Of a stretch of DNA of 64,000 nucleotides, positions 15,896 through 25,383 are shown one piece after another (position 1 is the first letter of the stretch; each line of letters opens with the position of its first letter). The DNA is from Sphaeramia orbicularis. Its lineage: Eukaryota > Chordata > Actinopteri > Kurtiformes > Apogonidae. Both the position numbers and the translations under genes were made by a program. The DNA is taken from the NCBI RefSeq assembly GCF_902148855.1, contig NC_043964.1, positions 30,738,840-30,802,839 of the forward strand, read 5' to 3'. The notes beneath the pieces were generated by a model. That model ran no database searches. It worked only from the letters and a program-made list of their open reading frames with translations, and had not been told where the DNA came from.

Positions 15896-16419
15896 TTTCC
15901 ACTACGTAGAACTAGCTCGGCTCGACTCGACACGACTCGGCTCGGCTCGACTCGGAGACTGTTTCCATTCCAGGATACTACTGACTTTACATTACCCTGA
16001 CGTCATAAGGATGGGGCGTGTTATTTCCGTGTGGTCTGCTCAGAGAGTTGCTGAAAACTCGCTCGTTGCGTGTTTGTCTCGTCTGAATTTTTACATCAGC
16101 CACCAAAGACTGAATCTCCTCGACCGACCATGGTGTAGTTTTGGGCTGTTATCATGTGAATTAATGTACCGCTATATTTACTGTCCACTTCCGCATCTGT
16201 TTTTTTTTTTTGAAAACGGCGGGTCACAGAGACAACTCTGTGATAAATCAGTGGTCTGCAGGGCTTATACGTCCCGGCTTAGTATCTAGTCCCCGGTCCT
16301 GGAACCTCGGCGGAAGTGATACCAAAAAAGTAGTACCGGGTACCAGATTCCATGTCCTTTTTCGTAATGGAAACGTAAAAAGGCCGAGTCGAGTCGAGCC
16401 GATACCACATAGTGGAAAC
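15896..16419. mobile_element. MITE-like element at the msrb1 copy A promoter
   Basis: Inverted ends GTTTCCACTA (15896-15905) and TAGTGGAAAC (16410-16419) are followed inside by mirrored GCTCGACTCGACTCG-type blocks on both sides (15914-15955 and 16383-16400). This gives long subterminal inverted repeats of CTCGG/CTCGA units. A second inverted motif, GTTTCCATT and AATGGAAAC, lies further inside. The element is 524 bp with no coding potential. It abuts the 5' end of msrb1 copy A. Confidence 0.7.
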
Positions 16420-16673
16420 GGGGCATTTGTTCCGCTTCTTTAACACCGTAAACTTATCTGCACCATGATCCGCACGAAACGAAAACATTCCGCAGTCAAT
16501 AAAGGCACTTCCGGTTTGACTGTTCAGCCTTCACAATAATGTACACGCTTCTATTTTTTTATTTTTTTTTTCGCATGGTAGTACAGATGTTTACCAGCAC
16601 ATGCAATAATTAGTATACTTCCTTCACTCTTATACACAGTTAAGTCCATGCCTCTTTTTACCATTTGTATATG

Positions 16674-17219
16674 TATATGGGCCATTCCACCGAATGGGTG
16701 CCATTTGCTTGTTATAACTCTTCCAAATTAAACTTCATTTTTTATCTTTTTTCAACACTGAATCTAATAACACACATATTTAACTATTCAAAATGTGTAC
16801 TGGTCCATCTCAGGCAACTTTATTTCATTTTTTACAAGGTTTTTAAGTGGAACATGATTGCATTTTCCTCAGTCCTGTTACCAAAACTCATGTGACATTT
16901 AAAAAGCACACTTAAAAGCTTGTCAACTAATTCCTTTGTTTTCCTCTCAACAAAGTGTTTATTTTAAAGAAATGATTGGTTACATGTTAAAATAATTAAT
17001 ATTTGTGACTAAAAAAATCACTATATATGCACGCAAGTTGTTATTTTCTTAAAACTGCAAAGTTATTTTTTCATTTTAAAGGAGACCCAAACCTCAAATT
17101 TATCCAAAATTTTATGATGCAATTCATTAAATACTTGGACAAAGAATGGACCACACATAATCGAAAAAATCCAGTGGTTTATCTTTATTTTTTAGAAAAA
17201 GTTATTTAGTAACAGGAAT

Positions 17220-17253
<34 letters not shown>

Positions 17254-18328
17254 GAGTGGTCCAAAAAATTTTTTTTTCAGATTCTCTGGATTAGAACCCT
17301 GCATTTGGTTCCATATCTGGCCAAATTACTTCGGTCCAAATTTTATGCAAATTAATTAATATTTAGAGGTTGCATAGACACGTGCAGATTGCTCTACATA
17401 CTATAACATAACTAGCCAAATGAATATAATAATTTCAACTGTAAAACTTTAAAATCAAGTGAATAGTATTATATTGAGTAAAATTCACTAATAAATCAAT
17501 AAACCAGAGGATGCTACTCACTCCCATTACTGTTACTCAGTCCTGTTACTCTTTATTTGAGTAACAGGACTGAAAGTAACAGGAATGAGTTTTTAGCACA
17601 GAATTAGCAAGTTCATGAAATACAGCCACATGGCATTCATGGTAATAGCATGAGGACACTGAGCACATTCTTGTGATTTGCAAAATATATGTATTTTTAA
17701 GGTAAACAAATAACATCTAAGAAATAATTTGGGTAACAGGACTGAGCATTGAGATTAACCTTCTCAGTCACAGTTACAATATCATCAAATATATAGAAAA
17801 AAAAAAGAAAGAACTTAGTTTTGATCTTCCCATGGCCTTCAGAAAATCCAGCTGATGTAACTGCCTGCTGAACATGGGACTTGTGGAATATTCCAAATTT
17901 TTCAGAGGGGAGAATGTATTAGGGTAACAAGACTGAGTGAGAACCCAGGGACATGACTAAAATGTATATTTTCACAAAAATATTATGGATTTCTCATTAA
18001 AAAAAAATGTATTTAAAGCATAGATGGAATATGGAGTCACACAACAATGCAAAAAAAAAAAAAAACATTTCTGAAGTATTTTAATCATTATATTTCGTGG
18101 TAAAGTGTAGCATTAGAGAATTGGGACAAGCAACAAATGCTATTTTTCAGTGTACTAGGTAGGTTTTATTAATGTTTTCAAATAAATATTTGAAATTTGC
18201 AATTAGATCAATGTGCAGGACACTTTGCTTAATAGTAAAATGTATTTTAGAGTTGATTTTCATGCACATTTATACATATAATGTCCTGGGGACGCAAATG
18301 GCACCCATTTGGTGGAATGGCCCATATA
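16674..18328. mobile_element. 1.65 kb terminal-inverted-repeat element of unknown family
   Basis: The left end reads TATATGGGCCATTCCACCGA, with ATGGGTGCCATTTGC after it; the right end is its near-perfect reverse complement (GCAAATGGCACCCAT, then GGTGGAATGGCCCATATA). The inverted repeats are about 34 bp. The interior is AT-rich, codes for nothing recognisable and carries at least seven copies of a GTAACAGGACTGAG-like motif in both orientations, plus a (TG)n run. The ATAT border makes the target duplication ambiguous. Confidence 0.8.
17221..17251. repeat. (TG)n microsatellite
   Basis: About 15 TG units inside the 16674-18328 element, directly after one copy of the AGTAACAGGAATGAG motif. Confidence 0.9.
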
Positions 18329-18359
18329 AAGGACAGTTAGTCTACATGGGATTCCATTA

Positions 18360-18850
18360 TGCAAAGTGTCAAACTCATTTTAGTTCAGCCCATTCAGGCA
18401 AATTTGTTCTCAAGGGGCCCAGACCAGTAAAATAATAAACATATAAAAATGACGACTGAAAAATCTTTCTTATTTAGTTGAAAAAAAAAGTGGATAACAT
18501 TATGAACACGTTTATTATTACAAACTACTCTTTGACTAAAATGTTAATAACCTGAACAACCACATGCAACCTGAAATAATTATTTTTTCTTAAACAGCAT
18601 TATGCCTCACCTCAGTATTTAAACATATCTATTACAACCCACAGATGGCAGTGGATATACAAAGACATAAAACATTAAGTAACAGGCATGGCACTGTTGA
18701 AATTTACTTATTTTTCTTAAAAAGTTTCAAGTTGTTCATAAATTATTAATTTGTGAAAAGATAGTTTGTAAATGAAAATATTTTTATAATGTGCCTTTAG
18801 TTTTGCAATCTCCAAAGTCCTTGCACATATCACCGAATAACCAATAAGTG
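18360..18850 (+). repeat. interspersed repeat fragment (GTCAAACTCATTTTAGTTCA type)
   Basis: The sequence GTCAAACTCATTTTAGTTCA followed by CCCAGACCAGTAAAATAATA is typical of a widespread fish hAT-type repeat. The right limit is uncertain because I did not find a matching inverted end. Confidence 0.4.
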
Positions 18851-19142
18851 TATAATGTATTACACTTGCTTAGTGTATTTATGGAGATATAACTTATTTT
18901 CTTTTTTCTTTTTTTTTGCTTTTCTAATTTCTCGTCCATATCATATGACGTCTTTACGTTTTTTGTTTCCTTATTTGGGTGACTATGCTTTTATTAAATT
19001 ATCATTTCAGGCTTTTACTTAGAACGACTCAGACCGGAAGTTCCTCTGTGATTCGCACTTAATCACAGAATAGGACACGTTTTAGCTCCCCGAGTTCATC
19101 TTTTTGTATATTTTATGTCGAGTCGTTCATCTCACTTGAAAC

Positions 19143-22100
19143 ATGAATACCACAATGTTTCAGCTGAGGTCTTTTATTCACCAGCGTCTTTATGCAGCAG
19201 CTGAGGACATCCTCGGAGAGGTGGAGAAAACCATAACGTTAGCTGTTTACGACGCCAAAGTTGGTCGACCTGAATCGGAGAATGAAAGTCTGCGGCATCA
19301 CCTGCACAAGGAAACAGGTTAACCTCTTCAATATAATGTCTATTAGCGTTTGTCATATCTCTGATAACTCACAGATTTAGTTGTTATTCTCTCAAACAGG
19401 TTTAGTAGTGCAGTTGTAGCTTTCCTAGCTCGCAATGTCGCTTATTCACGCATGCGCACACATGTGATTCAGGTCATGCGCCCCACATACTTGCTGCAAC
19501 AATAGAGACATTTACCCCTATTGGCTATTGTTTTTGGTTCGGTTTGTTTCTTTGTTTGTTTCTTTGTTTTTTAACACTCTAACAGCAAATCTATTGGTTG
19601 AATTCATATCAGATTGGGTTTATAGATTGCCAGTGACCCAGAATAGAACTCATTTCATTTTGGGAACAGTAGATCAAAGTTCAAATTTCTTAGGAATTTT
19701 TAAAATGTTTTTTACCCCCCATTTACTTATAATGGGTGAAAGTTCAAATGTCTGTAGCAGCAAATCTATTGGTTGAATTCATACCAAATTGGGTTCATAG
19801 ATTGCCAGTGACCCAGAATACATGTCATTACATTTTGGGGAAAAGTAGGTCACAGTTTCACTTTATAATGAATTTTTTAAATCTTTTTTTTTTCCCCATG
19901 TACTTATGATGGGCGAAATTTCACATGTCTGTAGCAGCAAAACTATTGGTTGAATTCATACCAAATTGGGTTTATAGATTGCCAGTGACCCAGAAAAGAT
20001 GTGATTACATTTTGGGAAAAGTAGGTCAAAGTTCTAGTTTTTCATGAATTTTTAACAATCTTTTTCCCCTTCCATTTACTTATAATGGGCGACATTTCAA
20101 ATGTCTATAAAAACATCCATTTTGTTTCAATGTACCTCAAACTTGGCACATATATAGAGGCAAATGATATGCTGACATCAGCACAGGCATAGACACGATG
20201 ATGTCAGCTGGATCCATGCCAAAATAAGCTACAATATGGGCGGGATTTGTTGTGCCTGGCACCACTTGTTTAATACTATGTACCAGTGGTAGTTAGTATT
20301 TACAGCCTTTACTACAATGGGAGGACTAATACCACACTGTCAAAATACTCCACTGCAAGAAAAAATTGCATTCAAATCATTATTGTTGAAAAATATTTAC
20401 TACCAACAACAAATTTAGTTAAAGGATGAAAAGTTAAAAAGGCATTCTGCAGTAAAATAGCCCTGTCAACATCAATTTACTATCATATATGGTGTTTTGG
20501 ACTCACATTAATGCTGCATTCATGTGTGTATTGCATTTTACTGTTGTTGTGCTGTTGTACTTCTTGGTATAATGTTTAGTTAATCTACATCTATGCATCA
20601 TAGGCTATAAGGTTATCATGTTTGTTGTGTCACTGTCTCCATATTTCTCAAAAGTTAATTTTTCATGAGTACAGAAATAAACTCTGTTTGTAGATCTACA
20701 GCAATGCATTTTTTAGGTAATCCAGAAGGATTTTAAGAGTTTCTTGGGTAAAGAGGGAGGATCATTTTCAATTCAAGTCAAGTTCTTTAGATTATGATTA
20801 GTTATGTGGTTTTAAATTGACATAAGTTAATGAATTGTACTACTATTTAGTTACTTTTACATTTATATTATAGTCATATTTTGTATCTTTTTTGTACTTT
20901 ATTGTAATTCTTGCATACCGTTATTTTATGTTCAGATCTTGACTGGAGCGATTGTAACAAACCCAATTTCCCCCAGGGGTCATTAAAGTATTCAGATTCT
21001 GACTGATGAAATGTTGTCATGTTGCAATTCAGTGTTTGTCTCCATGATATAGTGGAGTAGAAGATGCACAGAATAGAAATTCTTATTGAAAGAGTAAAAG
21101 CCTGAAATGTATAATTTAGTGATTTTTGTTTTTCTTCTCTTTTGCTGCTGCAGGGCTTTCAAAGGACTCAAACTCTGAAGATCAATGTGGTACCTCTCCT
21201 CTGCAGGAAGAACCAGGATCCTCAATGAGAGAAGATTCTGTTCCAAGTCCAACTGCTGAGGTTCCAGGACCCTCTCATTCCGGGGCAAATCTGGACAATA
21301 TTGACTGGAGCTCCTGTTTGGCAGTACCAGCTATAAAGGAGGAGCAGGAGGATTTTGAGGACGACAGAGAAAAACTGGAGGATATTTTTACTTCTCTTGT
21401 AGTTGTGAAAAGTGAGCAAGAAGAGCCAGAGATACAGGTACCATATGAAGGGCAGCCGGTCTCCTCTCACTGTTCTGCTGGTCAGAGTGAGAACAGTGAT
21501 GCTGAGGAGAACTGGGTGAACAGCAGCGAGACAATGCAAAGTCAAAATGTCAGCGTTAATACGAAGGACCAGGGTGAGTTGTGTGAAAATTCACCTGGTA
21601 AAAGCCAGAAGGACCGCAGTTTTTGCTATTTGTGTGGTAAGGGATTTCAATACATTGGCGCCTTAATGAAGCACATAAAAACACATGACACAAAAACAGA
21701 GTGTACTATCTGCAGGAAAACGTACAGGTATACAAAACAACTCATAAAGCATCTGAGAGTTACCATAACAAGACAGACTTTTGTGAGATCTGCTTCAAGA
21801 CTTTTGCCAATAATCGATTACTGCAGCTGCATGAAAAAACACACGCAAGCCAAAATGAGTTTGTGTGTCAAGAATGCGGCAAAATATTTTACAGGAAAGA
21901 GCATCTTGTTGTGCACGTGAGGATTCACTCTGGGGAAAAGCCGTACCCCTGTGACATTTGCGGAAAAGCATTCAGTCAGAGCCAGAACCTTACAATTCAT
22001 AAAAGAAGTCATTCAGGGGAGAGACCGTATCATTGTAAAATGTGTGGCAAACTTTTTAATACCAGCAGTCACCTTAACACACACATGCGATACCATTCAG

Positions 22101-22285
22101 GGGAAAAACCATATTCCTGTGATATTTGCGGTAAATGTTTTTCCCAAAGTGGACAGATGTCTAGACATAGAACAACGCATACAGGAGAGAGACCGTACGC
22201 CTGTCATATTTGTGGAATGCGATACAGGTTTGCGCCTAATCTTAAGGTACACATTAAAACGCATGGAAACTCACTAAGCACATAA
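19143..22285 (+). CDS. C2H2 zinc-finger gene A, carrying one frameshift
   Basis: This is a probable DNA-binding transcription regulator. Exon 1 is 19143-19317 (starts MNTTMFQLRSFIHQRLYAAA; a second ATG at 19155 is possible) and exon 2 is 21154-22285, joined in phase 1. The N-terminal leader (LRSF..QRLYAAAE.ILG.VEKTI) is common at the start of teleost zinc-finger proteins and also opens gene B. An acidic linker follows, with EEQEDFEDDRE, then fingers starting CYLCGKGF and CTICRKTY. After about 21755-21762 the reading frame changes. The first frame stops at 21918-21920 with two fingers. The shifted frame continues through six more good fingers (CEICFKTF to CHICGMRY) with HSGEKPY-type linkers, ending at 22283-22285. 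One base is gained or lost: either a real lesion truncating the protein to about 313 residues, or an assembly error. The intact downstream fingers favour error or a recent event. AATAAA at 23101 may end the transcript. Confidence 0.75.
19515..20268. repeat. element with three tandem ~176 bp units (intron of zinc-finger gene A)
   Basis: The motif ATTGGTTGAATTCAT recurs at about 19592, 19768 and 19946, spaced 176-178 bp. Each is followed by GATTGCCAGTGACCCAGAA and a run ending CATTTACTTATAATGGG. The block closes with TTGTGCCTGGCACCACTTG. A shorter relative with one and a half units lies at 46830-47312, whose start CAAGTGGTATTG mirrors the closing ACCACTTG. Confidence 0.75.
20930..20999 (+). mobile_element. 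LINE 3' tail fragment
   Basis: The sequence AATTTCCCCCAGGGGTCATT leads into AAAGTATTCAGATTCTGACTG, the usual end of a fish LINE family with ATTCTG repeats. A minus-strand counterpart lies at about 60497-60535. Confidence 0.45.
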
Positions 22286-23703
22286 AAATATAAATTTAGT
22301 GATGTCCGCCCTCATATAGGCAGCATCTTAATTATTAAAACCGACCTAGAGCCACCTCACCAGAATGTTAAATGTTAACTTTACTGAACTGTTTTCTGGC
22401 CTCATAAACTCAAGACAAAAACACTCTGTCTGTACTAACACATTAGTTGTATGTATTTACTGTAGAAACTACTGACAATACTTCTTCCAAATTCATAATA
22501 GAAATATCCTTTTTTATTAGAGCGTTCATTTTGCAGGAAATGATCAAAAAAGAAAAATACAGTGTTTCAGACCAAAGAAAACAAACTCATATTCATTCCA
22601 TTCAACTTTCTATCCAGACAAAATTAATGTTTATTGACTTAGTAAGAGTTTGGTGGAATAACTCTGCTTTTCAGTCACAGCTTTCATGTGTGTTTTCATG
22701 CTCGGCGCCAATCTCTCATTACACTTACACATCACTCCTAGAGCAAAAATGTAAGCAGCTTGGCATTATTTAATGGTTTATAACCATCCATCTTCCTCTT
22801 TAGACTTTCACAGATATGGAATTTTAGATCTTTCTCTTAATTTTTTTTTTAACCAGATCTGCAGTTTCTTTTCTCAAAGGCTAATACTGTATATGCGTGC
22901 AATAGTGATTTCTTATTTATTTTATTTTTTCACAGCTGTAGTTTCTGTGTTGAGAATAATGAGAGATAGGGGATTCATTAAGATGTACAGCAAACTCATG
23001 AGTAAACACAATCATTCTCGTCATAGTATAGAAGTACAGTGTCACCTGTCATGTTTTTTGCCACATGTTCTTTATGTATTTTTGTGTCATGAATAAGGAG
23101 AATAAAAGCTAGTATTCTGTGGTATCATGTTTTGTTCCTTGTACTTTTCTGACTGTTGTATACATTATATATTCTAATATGAAACAGGTTAACACTACAT
23201 ACAAGGTTTATTACACTTTGGATGTAAAGCAAAAACTACATTTCCAAATGGCCACCTACCTTTAAATAACTGCAGAGGGCATTTTTTCAGAACTTTGAGG
23301 AAACACAAAAAACTTAACCAGATTTGGGTAAAACAGCCGCTTTTGTCAAAAATTTTGTTTTACAAAGATCATTTAATATTAACTAAATGCAAATAAATAT
23401 AAATATGTGAAGAATATGCATATAAAAGACCACATTAATAGTAACAATAAAAAGTAGAGTTTTTCTGGATTTGTGGGCTTGTGGCTAGGTGCCATGTAAA
23501 TGCAAGGAAGGGTACCAAAGAAAGACTATTTATAAATAAAGTACTGCACATATTATCATGAAAGTTATGTTGTTTCATATTGTATTTGTATGTACAAATT
23601 ATTTAATACAAAAAATGCTTGCTATAACTGGTTAACAGCACAACAGCAAAGAAAAAAAATATGGCTCAGCTGAATTGTTGACACTGTTTTTCAAAACCTA
23701 AAT
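22286..23703. other. 3' flank of zinc-finger gene A, no further gene seen
   Basis: AT-rich, with AATAAA at 23101-23106 as the likely end of the zinc-finger transcript. The remainder to 23703 shows no open frame or repeat that I recognise. Confidence 0.4.
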
Positions 23704-23939
23704 TTACAAATAATATGAACAGAATTTGTAATTTGCATGAACATTTTTGGAAAGGTAACTGCAATGACATTGAAAAGTTATGAATTCACAAAACTGATCC
23801 AGGGCATTGTGACAACAGGGAACCGTGTTGCCCACCTTTGAACCCTTTGAGGGGCAGCGACACTGGATCAGCTGGTACTCACAACATGGATGACACATGA
23901 CGCTCCAGTAAGAACTTGGACAGTCGTCTCCAGGAGGAC
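23704..23939 (-). CDS. candidate terminal exon of a cysteine-rich protein, family not recognised
   Basis: After a good acceptor (TTTTTCTACAG on the minus strand), a phase-1 exon encodes about 78 residues beginning PPGDDCPSSYWSVMCHPCCE, then QLIQCRCPSKGSKV, NTVPCCHNALDQFC and further CxC pairs. It ends at a TAA at 23704. Twelve cysteines within about 60 residues, including two CC pairs and two CxC pairs, suggest a disulfide-rich secreted or extracellular domain. I could not find the upstream exon or a signal peptide, and I do not recognise the family. The alternative is a chance frame, but the cysteine spacing and the acceptor argue against that. Confidence 0.4.
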
Positions 23940-24479
23940 CTGTAGAAAAACCAATGGACATAACCTCTCAAATGGAAAATTCTTATTCACATTGCCAACA
24001 TAATCTCCTGCTCCTCTACAAGACAGAAATAACATTATGCAATACTAGCAACCTTTAACTTAGAAATGGAGTTACCTAATTATCAATTGGTTACCAAACA
24101 GCTCCTAGCACAAAATAATGTAACTTGATGGGGCATAATTAATTTTTAAAATAGTGCGTTATCCTTCATTTTTCATATATAGTGGTTTGAAGTGACACAT
24201 TCAAATATGTTTTTTTCAATTTGTAAAATGGTTGGTGCTCATATTAATGGCAAAGCTATCACTCCACCATTCTGTAAAATTTCATTTGTCTTGTTTAATT
24301 TGTCTTTTATGATGACAAGCTTATAGGCAGAAACATGTACGTATCAGCTGTGTGACAAGTTTGTCACTGGCATTAGTTTTTTCATTGCCAATCATGTGAA
24401 TATGATGTATATAAAGTGTTGAGTCTGAATTGTTTTTGTTCATATGTGCCCTGAAGGTAACATGAGTGGGGAAGGTCCC

Positions 24480-24960
24480 TAAGCCTTTTTGTTATGCGGT
24501 AACTCATGATTCCATGCCCCTCTCAGTTAAGGCCACACCACATCAGGGCCAAAAGTTTTTCAAGCAAAAAAGAGAGATCTGAAAGTGAAAAAAAAAAAAC
24601 ATCTGAAAGTGAAAAAATAAGATTTGTAACTGTAAGAAATAAGACCTGAATCTGAAAAGATAAAACATACAACTGAAAAAAATAAAACCTCAAATATTAA
24701 AATATATATGAAAATGAAAAATGAAAATAAATAATTCATTCAAAAGAAATAATGAGTAATTTTTTCATTTTCTGATTGTGATTCTCAGTTGAATATGAAA
24801 AGAACAAATGATACATGAATTGATTTTTAACGTGAAAAAACTTTTCATACATTTATTTTTAATTTGAATACATTGTTGTATTTTTCAAAATTCAAGATCA
24901 AAACTTGAATTTTCAGTTTCAAATTGTATGTTTTCATATACAAAACTTATGTTCCCAGAA
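24480..24960. repeat. A-rich degenerate repeat block
   Basis: Irregular repeats of CTGAAAGTGAAAAAATAAGA and similar units run from about 24575 to 24730, followed by mirrored T-rich/A-rich sequence. This is probably a decayed repeat element. Nothing codes. Confidence 0.35.
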
Positions 24961-25040
24961 TGGCTCCATACTACTGGCAGCTGACAGCTTGAGAGACAGC
25001 TGACAGCCTGCCCTGCATGTGCGTTAACTGCCAGATTAAG

Positions 25041-25072
25041 TAGCCAATCGGAGAAGAGCCTCTCTAGCCAAT
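25041..25072 (+). promoter_or_regulatory. two CCAAT boxes upstream of zinc-finger gene B
   Basis: AGCCAATCGG and AGCCAATCAG occur 24 bp apart, about 310-340 bp before the start codon. Paired CCAAT boxes are typical NF-Y sites in TATA-less promoters. This is inference from position and motif. Confidence 0.45.
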
Positions 25073-25383
25073 CAGAGGGAAGGAAGAAAGGCGGTACCTT
25101 CCCCTACCATTATCGTAAATTCGCTTTGTTTTTAGTTTTTTTTTTTTTTTCTTCAACTTTATAGAAAATATATAGGTATACAAAACAGAGAAATTTTGAA
25201 CAAACCACAAATTCGCAAATTCGCACACGGGTAACTAACACATGAAAGACGTCACGGGTGTCACGTGACAGTATGGTTGCTTCCGTTTTCCGTTTCCGTA
25301 ATTCTCTCCGAGGTTTCGATCGTCATTCTCGTTTAATTGTTGTGTTTTCATTTTTCATCCCATTCCCTTCACATCTGTACGTC

